From Elymus sibiricus (taxonomy: Eukaryota; Streptophyta; Magnoliopsida; Poales; Poaceae), in NCBI GenBank assembly GCA_039707655.1, contig CM077664.1, positions 201,246,195 through 201,310,194 on the forward strand: a DNA stretch of 64,000 nt, in the 5' to 3' direction. Positions 10,775-21,602 of the stretch are shown one piece after another (the first letter of the stretch is position 1; each line of letters begins with the position of its first letter). The position numbers were made by a program, and so were the translations under genes. The notes beneath the pieces were generated by a model. The model searched no databases, was not told where the DNA came from, and saw nothing but the letters and a program-made list of their open reading frames with translations.

Positions 10775-11290
10775 CACCCACTCCCACGTCGGCTGCCCGA
10801 AACCAGTGTTTGGGAGATGGAAATTACTGTCTACCCCTCACACGCACAACCTATCGGCCCGATTTCCACTGCTCTAAATAGGGGTAGGTTTGTAACTTCA
10901 CTCAGACGTGACACGACTGCCTCTCACCCCATTCAGACACGGTGGGCGCCAAACGTGGGTGGCAAAACACATTTGATTCAAGCTCGTCCCAAAGACCTCT
11001 CTCTCCCCCTCCATTTCCCCATTCATACACGGTGGGCGGCAAAACAAACTCTCCTCGGCCGAAATCGATTTAGGCAAATATTTTTAAGTAGGGGCAGGTT
11101 TGTAACTTCACTCATACGTGACACAACCGCCCTACCAGTCAGCCCCGTTCATACACCGTGGGCGCCAAAACACCCTCTCCTCGCCCGAAATCGCTCTTGG
11201 CAAATATTGGGGAGATGCGAGATTACCGTCCTATCCCCAACCGACGGGACGTCCAAAATTTTAAACGGGGGCTAAGTTGGTAACTTCCCC
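10775..11290 (+). repeat. Tandem repeats upstream of gene block 2
   Basis: At least three imperfect copies of a GC-rich unit. Marker phrases are GGTTTGTAACTTCACTCA (10886, 11097), CATACAC(G/C)GTGGGCG (10934, 11025, 11149) and TTGGGGAGATG or TTTGGGAGATGG (10809, 11206). A related start is seen again near 11277. They lie where a promoter for gene block 2 would be. A diverged fragment of the same unit, on the opposite strand, sits alone at 54953-55080. No TATA box is obvious. Confidence 0.6.
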
Positions 11291-11726
11291 ACATTTCAGA
11301 CAAGCGCGTCCCAAAGACATGGTTCCCCCGACCCCTCTCCCTCCATTTTCCCATTCATACACCATCGGCGCCAGAACACCATCTCCACACCAGCCTCCTC
11401 CATCCGCCACCCCATCCATCGCCGCCCTCCTCCACCATGCTGGAGCGCCTACCCAGACCACATCGTCCACTGCAAGAGATCGACGTTCCTCATCCACGGC
11501 ACCGGACCAGGAGCCTTGCATCGCGTCCTCTCGCTTCATCCGCGCCATCGTCCACCTTGCCGGGGCCGCTTCGACGACCTTCTCGTCCACCACAACGGGA
11601 CTTATCCCCCGATGCCTCTGTCTACCGTCGCATATCTGCTTCCACGCCGCAGACATGCATCGCACCCCCGATGCCTACACGGCACCGCAAGAGCTGGTAC
11701 TCTTTCATATCTGCTCAACTTTTTGA
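11277..11726 (+). other. GC-rich leader/first-exon-like block, copy 2
   Basis: A Pro/Ser/Arg-rich open stretch, counterpart of 7168-7711 (shared CTTC, CCACCAT and GTCCACC phrases and general build). It lies just after the 10.8-11.3 kb repeats and upstream of the exons starting at 13434. I cannot tell whether it is translated. Confidence 0.3.
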
Positions 11727-11899
11727 TCTCAACCAGAAAATAGATCGTCACTTGTTTACTGTACATTCTTTTCAGCTCTTAGAATCTTAGTTGTTAGTTT
11801 AACGCAAACATTGGTTGCTAAGTAGCCTTTGTGCGGTCTGCAACTTCAGATCTGCCATGGCACAGTCATAATAGGGTTTAATTGATCATGCTTAGGATT

Positions 11900-13340
11900 T
11901 CCCCCCCTTTTACGATCACTATACGATCAGCCTACGTGCTTCGTGTCATAATAGCACTGCTCCACCCATCAAGCTAAACAAGCTTAGTTGTTCAAATACG
12001 AATTTGATATGATGCTGATATTAGTAAAACAGAGTCGTTTAATTGGTCAGCTAAGTGTTCCTAATTTAATTTCGAAATGCATGTGCGCTGCTGGGGCGGA
12101 TCTACAGGGTGGCCAGCGTGGGCTGCGGCCCACCCAGGGATTTTGGGTCGGCCTGTATACCATAAGAGATTAGAACATGGTCAGCCAGCCAATGCCTTTG
12201 CTAAAAAAACAAAAAAGCCAATGCCTCCAAACCCCGATTCCCCTCTGTTCTGCTCCGCTTTCGATCTCTACTCGCCGCCAGCCGCTTGCCTCGCTGGCGA
12301 CTTGCCGTCGCCGGACGCCATGACTTTAGGAGGAGACGCCGGACTAACAGGAGGTCAGGAGCCGCTCGCCCAACAGCGTCACCGCTGCCCAGCCACGCCG
12401 GCGTGCCCAGCTTCCCAGTCCGCTCAAGGCTCAGGCATGCAGCACACACTCAGCCAACCCGATTTATCCTGAGATACGGCGTCCTCAACACTCAGCAGCC
12501 ACTTCCCATCACCCATTTTCTAATTGATTCATCACTCATTAGGTAGGACTCTCATTAGGGTTTGTTGTGTACTGAGTGCTACCTACATTTAATGGTTCAG
12601 TTGTTTCAGTAATTTTTAGCACCTGTAGAGTTGACAGGGTTTCAAAATTCCTCTCCTAGGAACAAACACTAGTCATGTTGGATTGTTGGTCATAGTGACA
12701 TTGACCCAGATTACTACCGCAGGCCAGGTTTGTTGACAATTTTACTAGTCTTTGTTACTCATTCGATATGATATCCAATTATTCACTTCAATTAATTGCA
12801 AACAGTAAGTGCTAGCCCAACTTCTTGATTCAGATTTTGGACGGTCTCTTACTGCAGTTACAATTCTGCATACTTGTCCTAGTAAGCTCACAAGTAATGA
12901 TTGATTCACTAGCTTTATGCTTGCCTTATCATATTTGTTGTCAATATTTTTTTAGGGTGGACCACCCTGTTTCAAAATCCTGGAACCGCATACATGAGTG
13001 AATAGTATTTCTCTGTGTGATCTCTTCCATCATGTGTGGGCAATGAACACTGCATTGTATAGAAAGAAAAGTATTATATCCACCTTTTACATAGACTATG
13101 ATCTTTTACATGGAATACAATCTGCCTACGTGCTTTGTGTCGCACTACCAGTACTCCACCCTTGAAGCTAAACATTATGCCACTCATAATTCCGAAGTTT
13201 ATTTGTTCAAATACGAATTTGATATGATGCTAATGTTCCTACTTTAGTTTTGAAATGTGTGTCCGCCCCTTATAGAGACATAAGAGGTTTGTATTTCTAT
13301 GTGTGGTCTGGTCAGCACGGTTGGGGGATGAACTTTGTAT
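11900..13340 (+). repeat. ~260-bp tandem duplication, first copy interrupted
   Basis: Sequence at about 11900-12078 (CCTACGTGCTT, CACTGCTCCACCC, TTGTTCAAATACGAATTTGA, TTTCGAAATG) is repeated at about 13080-13262. Sequence after 12990 (GTATTTCTCTGTGTG...ATTGTATA) matches 13290-13345. The first copy is therefore split by an insertion of about 0.9 kb at 12079-12985, while the second copy preserves the uninterrupted arrangement. Confidence 0.6.
12079..12985. mobile_element. Probable hAT-like insertion
   Basis: The left edge GGGGCGGATCTACAGGGTGG and the complement of the right edge (GCGGTTCCAGGATTTTGAAA, then CAGGGTGG) are related. They resemble the CAGTGGCGGATCCAGG termini common among plant hAT elements. 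The flanking duplication at 13080-13340 shows the site without the insert. No transposase is visible and I could not define a clean 8-bp target duplication, so ends are approximate. Confidence 0.45.
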
Positions 13341-14742
13341 ACGCAGGGGTTTGTAGGTAGACACTATTGGAGTAGAATCCGCAATGCATTCCAAAGATAA
13401 TCTGACTACTTTTTATGTTTTCGTGAATCTCAGATACTGAACATCATCATAATGATAATGAGCTTGGGCGCATGAGAAGAATAAAGCAGAACAATGACAT
13501 GGCTATCAAACTTGGCGTTAAGGGACTGAGATCCAGTCTGGATGCAATGGAATGCGCACGCTCTCCACCTATAGATTCGTGTTCAGAATATGATCCTAAC
13601 AATGATTCTGAGCTAGAGAGAGACCTAAGTCAATGTAGCTCCCTAGTGGAGGAGTCAGAGGCAGATGCCCTATCTTATTCACCCATCAAGGTGCTTGCTC
13701 TAACTTGGCAAGGATATATTGGTCGCACATATCTTGCAAATGATGCTTTGCATTGCTTCTACTTTGTTACACCGCCATTTTCTTAGTTTACACATCATAT
13801 ATGTGAATATGCCATGTCTATCCATTTTCAGTACATATTCCATCTATCATCATACCATATTTCTCCATTCAAATGTTGTTCTTGTGTATTAGACGTTCAA
13901 AAGAAAGAGGGCGATTGCTGATCGCGATGGAGCATGAACAAAGTATTTGGAAAAGGTAGTGACACCTGATAAATCAAATAGCCCATTATGTGTAGTGGCA
14001 ATATCACCAGACCCACAAAACACAGCCCCAACTCTAGCAGACTCTACCCCTACCCCACTGGCCATCTCAGATGCCCCAACTCAGCAGACCCCAACTGTAG
14101 CAAAAAGTATGACGATTTCAGTTGACATAGCACCAGCTCTATGACGCAAAACCCCCATTCCAGCAAAGAGTACACCAACTCCAGTTGCCAAATCCCTTTT
14201 CGAACTGGAGAGAGCCCCAATTGCAGCAAATAGGACCCCTATTCCAGTTCTTCCCAGTTTAGAAGACGAAGCTTCTATTGTTGTCAGGAACTTTGTGCGC
14301 ATCTTTCCTTCATGGAAAGATTATACTACAGACAAACAACAATTTTCAATCTTCCTCCGCAACTTACGTGTAAGTAATGTACTAATGTTATTCATGGTAA
14401 TTAGTGCCTATGTTTCTGCTGACAGAACTCAAAAGATTTCATTCATTTAAATAGGCGAGGACCAAACTGGATAGTCAAGACGAGCAAAGCTTGGTTGCGC
14501 TTTTCAAGCACGCTTTGAGGAAGTATCGTTGCTACCTGAGGCAAGCACACTTCGATGGCAAGCTTCTAAACGAAATTTCTGTAAAGTCTCCGGTGCTTCA
14601 TTTACTAGACAGTGACTGGAATAAACTTGTTACACACTGGTCTCGTTTGCAGCGTAAGGTACTGTCTATGATATCACATCACAATTTGAACTACATTTCT
14701 GCATGTGCCTTACCGTCTCACTTGTATGAAAACTGTTTGCAG

Positions 14743-15490
14743 GAGAATTTCCATTCTGAAGGGCCCACAAGATCTTGCAACTATACTGCACACTGCATTG
14801 CTCTTGTGAGTACCTCTTGCCCTGTATCACCATACTTACTTTCATAGCTGGTTGATTATGTAGCATCACTGCACATGTTAGCCTCCTTATCCTCCATTTG
14901 GCGGACATTATAAAAACCGTATTGACTCTTACATAAATTTAGAATCAACCCAATGCTTCTGAAGAAGTTTAGCTCTGCAGTCCTCTTGTAAGGACCGAAC
15001 GTCTTGTATCACTGTACTTACATTAACAGCTACTCCATCCGCCCCATAATATAAGAGCGTTTTGTACACTACACTAGTGTACAAAACACTTATATTATGG
15101 GGCGGAGTGAGTAGTTCATTGTGTTACATTACTCTGCATCTTGTCTCCCTCGCCCACCATTTCCTAAAAATTATCAGATCTATACTTAATCTTACCAAAA
15201 AAGTTGAATACACAGACAATGCTAGTGCAGAAATGTAACCCATTGCTCTTGTCAGTACATTTTGTCCTGTAACGTTGTACTTACATGGATAGGTAGTTGA
15301 TTATGTAGCATCACTATGCATCTTATCTTCATTATCCTCTATCCCCTCCAGTATTATCATATCAATAATTACTCTCTACAAAATGTAGAGTACAGGTAAT
15401 GCTTATGAAGAAGTTTCTGTGCTGAAATTCTTGAGTTATCCCTCCCTTGACATGGAGAAGGGCATTATAGAGACGGTGTTAACTGTTAAT
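14743..15490 (+). repeat. Exon-intron unit present three to four times
   Basis: The stretch ending CTCTT|GT with a following intron (CCTGTA, TACTTAC, GTAGCATCACT) recurs around 14800, 14985 and 15250. The start AATGCT(T/A)(C/G/A)T...GAAGAAGTTT recurs at 14943, 15216 and 15396. The copies at 14943-14987 and 15216-15250 contain in-frame stops (TAG at 14970, TAA in the other). The copy starting at 15389 is open and joins cleanly to the last exon. This is local tandem duplication of a small exon with its intron. Confidence 0.55.
15033..15111. mobile_element. Stowaway MITE (79 bp)
   Basis: Ends CTCCATCCGCCCCATAATAT and, on the complement, CTCACTCCGCCCCATAATAT. It is flanked by TA (15031-15032 and 15112-15113), the Stowaway target duplication. 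The whole element is palindromic. It lies in an intron of the CACTA gene. Stowaways are moved by Tc1/mariner transposases acting in trans. Confidence 0.9.
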
Positions 15491-15659
15491 GTAAGTCCGT
15501 CCTTCTAAAGCCTTTCTCCTCAACTGCTATTTAATTTGCTCATACTCCCTATCGTCAACTGCTGTTTAGTTTGTTGTTTCTATCAAAATGCATGTTCGCA
15601 ACAACTGCAAGTTTCAAGTTTTAGTCGTGAAACCAAATTCCTTATTCATACCATGCACA

Positions 15660-15855
15660 TTATTCAATACAGATCCATTGATTTTCTTTAGCCCTGCATG
15701 TATTCTTGTGTTGTTGATCTGTAATCCAGTGTGTGGTGAAGCTTCCCACATTTGCACCTTGTCATTTCCTGCTTTGTCTAACCTGATCTGGCTGATGATA
15801 TGAACATGGCATGCACGTTAACGAAAAGAGATACAATGATTTTCTTTTGCCCTGC
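15660..15855 (+). repeat. Intron-internal duplication straddling the insertion site
   Basis: GATTTTCTTTAGCCCTGCAT followed by CTTGTGTTGTTGATCT at 15676-15721 is repeated as GATTTTCTTTTGCCCTGC at 15838-15855, continuing across the retroelement at 31708 (ATCTATGCTTGTGTTGTTGA). The retroelement therefore inserted into the second copy of a ~160-bp intronic duplication. Confidence 0.6.
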
Positions 15856-17364
15856 TGATACGTCTCCGTCGTATCTATAATTGATTGTTTCATGCCAATA
15901 TTCTAAAACTTTCACATATTTTTGGCAACATTTTATATTATTTTTGGGACTAACATATTGATCCAGTGCCCAGTGCCAGTTCCTGTTTGTTGCATGTTTT
16001 TTGTTTCGCAGAATATCCATATCAAATGAAGTCCAAATGCAATAAATTTTTACAGAGAATTATTTTGGAATATATGTGATTTTTGGGAGGTGGAATCAAT
16101 GCAAGGCAGTGCTCGTGGGCCCCACGAGGCACCAGGGCGCGCCAGGGGGGCCCGGCGCGCCGTGGTGCCTCGTGAGGCCCTTGTAGGTCGGTTGGTGCTA
16201 TTCTTTAGGCGCAAGGAAGCTAATATCCAGAAAAAAAAGTCATGTTAAAATTTCAGCGCAATCGGAGTTACGGATCTCCAGGAATTTAAGAAATGGTGAA
16301 AGGGCAGAAAACAGAAATGCGAAAAAATAGAACAGAGAGAGAGATCCAATCTAGGAGGGGCTCCTGCCCCTCCGCCGCCATGGAAGCCATGGACCAGATG
16401 GGGAACTCTCCTCCCATCTAGGGGGGAGGCCAAGGAAGAAGAAGAAGGAGGAGGGCTCTCTCCCCCTCTCTCCCGGTGCTTAATGGGGCAATCATCGTGA
16501 CGGCGATCTACACCAACAACTTCGCCGCCGTCACCACCAACTCTCTCCCCATCTATGCAGCGGTGTAACACCTCTTCTCCCCACTGTAATCTCTACTTAA
16601 ACACGGTGCTTAATGCTACATATTATTATCCAATGATTTGTGGCCATCCTATGATGTTTGAGTAGATCCTTTTTGTCCTATGGGTTGATTGATGATCGTG
16701 ATTGGTTTGAGTTGTATGTTTTATTTTGGTGCTATTCTATGGTGCCCTCCATGTCGTGCAAGCGTGAGGAATTCCCGCTGTAGGGTGTTGCAATACGTTC
16801 ATGATTCGCTTATAGTGGGTGGCGTGAGTGACTGAAACACATACCCGAGTAAGGGGGTTGTTGCGTATAGGAGTAAAGAGGACTTGATACTTAATGCTAT
16901 GGTTGGGTTTTACCTAAATGATCTTTGGTAGTTGCGGATGCTTGCTAGAGTTCCAATCATAAGTGCATATGATCCAAGCACGGAAAGTATGTTAGCTCAT
17001 GCCTCTCCCTCATATAAAATTGCAACAATGATTACCGGTCTAGTTATCGATTGCCTATGGACAAATCATTCTCTTGTGTTGCAAAAGCTTTCTACTAAAC
17101 AACTAACTTTTATTATCTTGCAAATTACTCATAGTTTTATTCTCGCAAGGTACTTCTAGTTTTATTCTTGCAAACCTATCCTATCACCTACAAAATAGTT
17201 TCATACTTGTTCTAGGTAAAGAGAACATTAAGTGCGCGTAGAGTTGTATCGGTGGTCGATAGAACTTGAAGGGAATATTAATTCTACCTTTAGCTCCTCG
17301 TTGGGTTCGACACTCTTATTTATCGAAAAAGCTACAATTCATCCCCTATACTTGTGGGTTATCA
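15856..17364 (+). repeat. 5' LTR of the 15.9-31.7 kb element
   Basis: TGATACGTCTCCGTCGTATC at the start (GATACG/CGTATC can fold) and ...GGGTTATCA at the end, 1509 bp. The 3' LTR is 1521 bp. The largest difference I saw is a short replaced stretch near 16480 against 30800. The first 500 bp follow the same plan as the other LTR family here, but the 3' part is different. Confidence 0.92.
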
Positions 17365-17375
17365 AGAACTTTTTC

Positions 17376-17393
17376 TGGCGCCGTTGCCGGGGA
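17376..17393 (+). other. tRNA-Asp primer-binding site
   Basis: TGGCGCCGTTGCCGGGGA, complementary to the 3' end of plant tRNA-Asp, lies 11 nt after the LTR. Primer use by tRNA-Asp is characteristic of the Athila lineage. Confidence 0.9.
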
Positions 17394-17484
17394 GCAATAG
17401 CGTGGGGTTGATATTCTCGTGTGTGCTTGTTTGCTTTATCACTAAGTAGTTTTTATTTTGTGCCCTTGTTTTCTATCTTTAGTT

Positions 17485-18814
17485 ATGTGTAGGAAATGTA
17501 AAATACAAAAAAAATTAGTTCTACCTGCTAAACCAATGGTTGAAGAACCACCCAAAATCTATCATACTGCTATAGCTTTCTACTTGGATCATCTTCGATC
17601 CCTTTGTGTTCGTGCTAAAAACCCAACTATCTTAGTTGAGGGAAAATCGTTAAATGAGCATGCTTATTTTGTGTGACATCGCTTGTCTCAAAAAGGGAAA
17701 CTCTTATGGCATCATATTAATACTTCGAATTGTTATGCCTGGAATTTATGCGAAATACATGATTTTACTTGTTGTTCTGAAGACCCTAAGAAACACCTTC
17801 CCTACCAATGTGAGTTTAGTGATAATGGAATCGTACCTTCTTATGCTAAAGGTGTTTATAGTTACTATGATATTGAACAAATTGAAAAATTTGTTGCTTT
17901 TAAGGGTGCTTATGAAATTGCTTTTTTGATTGAAAAGTATGATGCTACTCTTTACAAATCTGAAAATTTTGCCATACTTAAATATTGCCATGAAAACTAT
18001 GCTTCTAATGCTTATGTGAAAGAATATATTGAAGACACTTCTGCTGTCCAAGAAGAGACTAATATTTTGCAGGAACCTATGGAAGAAGAAATTGATGAAA
18101 CTGTGAGCTCATTAGATGAAAAAGATGATGAGGAGAGCGAAGAACAAAAGGACGAAGAGCGGATTGATCACCCGTGCCCACCTTCTTAAATTCCCTTCGT
18201 GCTTACCGAAGGATGAATGCTATGATGATTGCTATGATCCCTTGGATTCGTTTGAAATATCCCTTTTTGATGAAATTGATGCTTGCTATGCTTGTGGCCA
18301 TGATGCCAATTTGAACTATGCTTATGGAGATGAACTTGCTATAGTTCCTTATGTTAAACATGAAATTGTTGCTATTGCACCCACACATGATAGTCCTATT
18401 ATCTTTTTGAATTCTCCCAACTACACTATATCGGAGAAGTTTGCTCTTATTAAGGATTATATTGATGGGTTGCGTTTTACTACTACACATGATAATTTTG
18501 ATGAATATAATATGCATGTGCTTGCTGCTCCTACTTGCAATTATTATGAGAGAGGAACTACATCTCCGCCTCTCTATGTTTTCAATACGATAAAATTGCA
18601 AGAAACTGTTTATACTATGCATTGGCCTTTATTTGATGTGCATGAATTGCTCTTTTATGACATGCCGATGCATAGGAAGAGAGTTAGACTTCGTCATTGC
18701 ATGATATATGTTGCTTTGTGCTCACTACTAAATTTCAAATCATTGTTAATTAAAATTGGCTTTGATATACCTTGGGATCCGGGTGGATCAATTAGTTCAG
18801 CACTTTATGCCTAG
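17485..18814 (+). pseudogene. Uncharacterised retroelement ORF (long N-terminal type), broken
   Basis: ATG at 17485 (MCRKCKIQKKLVLPAKP). The frame is interrupted by TGA at 17674-17676, continues in the same frame to about 18189, then needs a frameshift near 18170-18200 to go on to the stop at 18812-18814. Conserved blocks: HRLSQKGKLLWHHIN, GVYSYYDIEQIEKFVAFKGA, YGDELAIVPYVKHEI, PTCNYYERG and MPMHRKRVRL. These reappear in the ORFs at 38746-39930 (whole length) and 35359-36282 and 55634-56491 (C-terminal part). No gag zinc knuckle, protease, RT or integrase motif is seen. Function unknown; its conservation among non-autonomous copies suggests selection at some time. Confidence 0.6.
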
Positions 18815-19998
18815 CTTAATGGCTTTAAAGAAAGCGCTGCCTGGGAGACAACCCGAAAGTTTTAGAGAGTCGTTTATTTCTGTTGAGTGCTTTTATAAAG
18901 TTTAAAAACAAAAAAATATAGAGGGGAACCTAAAACTTTTCAAAAAGGAAAGTGAAAGTTAGAAAGACGAGCACCGTTGAAGTGGGGGAGCTCCTTGAAC
19001 TTTGTTCATGCCCATGGAAACTTTGCAAATCTTGAATTACAGAAACTTTTCAAAAAAAATAATTATCCCCTTGTACAAATCCATTGCATTATAAAAATAA
19101 TGTGCCAAGATTTACCGTTAGGATGTTTAAATTGCTTGTTTGGTATGTGCGGTGCAAAAACAGAAACTTTTGCTGTAGTGTGTGAATTTATATATTTTTT
19201 ATGGAACATGCAAGAATTCTGAAATTTTTACACAGTACTGCTACGCAAATTTTTTATTTTTTCCAAATTTTTCAGAATTTTTGGTGTTACATAAGTATGG
19301 TCAATGTTCAGATTACTACGGACTATTCTGTTTTTGACAGATTCTGTTTTTGATGCATTGTTTTGCTTGTTTTGATGAAACTATGGGTTGTATCGGAAGG
19401 TATAAGCCATGGAGATGTTAGAATACAGTAGGTATAATGCAAAAATAAAATTTGAATGGGTTTTCAATAGTACTTAAAGTAGTGATTTGCTTTATTATAC
19501 TAACGGATCTCACGAAGGTTTTGTTAAGTTTTGTGTGGATGAAGTGTTCAAAGATCGAGGAGGTATTGATATGAGAAGAATGAGGAGAGGCAAGAGCTCA
19601 AGCTTGGGGATGCCCAAGGCACCCCAAGTAAATATTCAAGGAGACTCAAGCGTCTAAGCTTGGGGATGCCCCGGAAGGCATCCCATCTTTATTCAACAAT
19701 TATCGGTATGTCTCGGTTTTTGTTTTGTTCGCATGATATGCGTAAATTCTTGGAGCGTATTTTGTGTTTATTTTTTCCTTTTCTTTTATGCACCAAGCTG
19801 GTATGAGATAGTCCTTGGTTGATTTATAGAACGCTTCATGCACTTCACTTATATCTTTTGAGTATGGCTTCATAGAATGCTTCATGTGCTTCACTTATAT
19901 CATTTGAAGTTTGGATGCCTGCTTCTCTCCTTTTGCTTCACTTATATTTATTAGAGCATGGTCTTTTATAGAAAGAATTAAACTCTATTGCTTCACTT
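18815..19998 (+). other. 3' internal non-coding region with paired GC hairpins
   Basis: Just after the ORF comes CTGGGAGACAACCCG (18840), counterpart of the TTGGGAGGCAACCCAA motif of the other elements. At 19600-19613 and 19656-19669 lie two copies of AAGCTTGGGGATGC, the same 14-mer as the polypurine tract before the LTR. Each begins a hairpin: CTTGGGGATGCC with GGCACCCCAAG, and GGGATGCC with GGCATCCC. From 19830 on there are several copies of the TGCTTCACTTATAT loop motif; the Copia inserted in one of them. Confidence 0.6.
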
Positions 19999-21587
19999 TG
20001 TGGGATCGAGGAGATAGGTCTAGAGGGGGGTGAATAGACACTTAACCAGCCAAAGTAGCAGTTTTTAGTTTCTCTTGGAACTTAGGCAGATTTTGGCACA
20101 AGTTAAGATCACTCCAATACTTTCTACACATGCATATCTAGAGATTGAGCAGCGGAAATGGTAAAGCATGCAAAAGTACGGAATGTAAAGGGGTAGAGTA
20201 TGGAAGATCAAACGCAATGAAGACACGGTGGTTTTTGGCGTGGTTCCGATAGGTGGTGCTATCGTACGTCCATGTTGATGGAGACTTCAACCCACGAAGG
20301 GTAACGGCTGCGTGAGTCCACGGAGGGCTCCACCCACGAAGGGTCCACGAAGAAACAACCTTGTCTATTCCACCATGGCTTACATCCACGAAGGACTAGC
20401 CTCACTCGGGGTAGATCTTCATGAAGTAGGCGATCTCCTTGCCCTTACAAACTCCTTGGTTCAACTCCACATCATGTCGGAGGCTCCCAAGTGACACCTA
20501 ACCAATCTAGGAGACACCACTCTCCAAAAGGTAATAGACGGTGTGTTGTTGATGAACTCCTTGCCCTTGTGCTTCAAATGATAGTCTTCCCAACACTCAA
20601 ACAACTCCTCACAGATTTGGCTATGGTGGAAGAAGGATTTGAGTGGAAAGCAACTTGGGAAAGGCTAGAAATCAAGGTTCAAATGGTTGGATTGGAATGT
20701 CTTGATCTCAACACATGAGTAGGTGGTTCTCTCTCAGAAAATGTATGGTGGAAGTGTAGACACGTTCTGATGGCTCTCCTTACGGAGAAGGAAGTGGTGG
20801 AGGGGTATATATAGCCTCCACACAAAATCCAGCTGTTACACACTTTTGACCCAACTCGGTGGCACCGAAACCATAATCTCGGTAGCACCAAACTGTGTAA
20901 AAGATATGAACGTTAGGAATCTCGGTGGGACCGACTGGAACAACTCGGATGGACCTAAGTGCAATGGCTAGGGCAAACCTCATCTCGGTGGCACCGATTG
21001 CATCAACTCGGTAAGACCGAAGTGAAGCAATAAGGCAACAGAGAGTTGGCAAGCCATCTCGGTGAGACCGATTTGCAAAACTCGGTGGGACCGAAGTAAG
21101 TGCAAATGATTACAGAGAGTTGGCAAGGCCATCTTGGTGAGACCGAGATCCATATAGGTGGATCCGATTTGTTAGGGTTTTGGCAGTGGCTATTCCAGAT
21201 GAAATCAGTGGCTCCGGATAGGAAATTTCGATGGGGCCGAGTTGTAATGGAGATTTTGGACATATTTGGATGGAGAAAATGGTTGAGGGTTTAGGAGTAC
21301 TGTCACTAAGCACTTGAGCAAAAGGACCATTAAGCAACACCTCATCCCCTTTTAATAGTATTGGCTTTCCTATGGACTCAATGTGATCTTGGATCACTAA
21401 ACCGAAAATGTAGAGTCTTGATCTTTTGTCAATCCTTGTCCTTAGCATTTTGAGGGGTTCCACATCCTCTTGTCCTTGCCACGCCATTGTTGAACTTATC
21501 TGAAATTCACTATATAAAAGCATTAGTCCAACAGCATGTATGTTGGCATAAATTACCAAAACCACCAAGGGATCAAATGTGCTTTCA
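19999..21587 (-). repeat. 3' LTR of the Copia element
   Basis: 1589 bp beginning TGTGGGATCGAGGAGATAGG on the plus strand and ending GTGCTTTCA. It carries the TATATATA at 20806-20813 and the dyad-motif cluster at 20855-21092 described separately. Confidence 0.93.
20855..21092 (-). promoter_or_regulatory. Four pairs of CTCGGT-ACCGA dyads, 23 bp apart
   Basis: Imperfect palindromes of the form CTCGGTGnnACCGA start at 20855/20878, 20921/20944, 20984/21007 and 21058/21081; within each pair the spacing is exactly 23 bp. The 5' LTR has the same pairs at 28133/28156, 28199/28222, 28262/28285 and 28336/28359. In the element's own direction they lie upstream of the TATA box, the nearest about 40 bp away. 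Their position suggests a promoter element; the bound factor is unknown. Confidence 0.65.
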
Positions 21588-21601
21588 ATCTCCCCCTTTT
21601 T
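21588..21601 (-). other. Polypurine tract of the Copia element
   Basis: The complement reads AAAAAGGGGGAGAT directly before the 3' LTR, as expected for plus-strand DNA priming. Confidence 0.85.
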
Positions 21602-21602
21602 G

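Noticed and set aside
15588..15803. Short hydrophobic open frame
   Set aside because: Lies in the last intron of the CACTA gene and includes the intronic duplication; no conservation seen.
18203..18622. 139-codon minus-strand frame opposite the unknown ORF
   Set aside because: Ile/Ser-rich antisense shadow of an AT-rich coding region; the plus-strand frame is the one conserved among copies.
20138..20718. Short open frames in the Copia LTRs (repeated at 27416-27996)
   Set aside because: They are non-coding LTR sequence present twice, once in each LTR.
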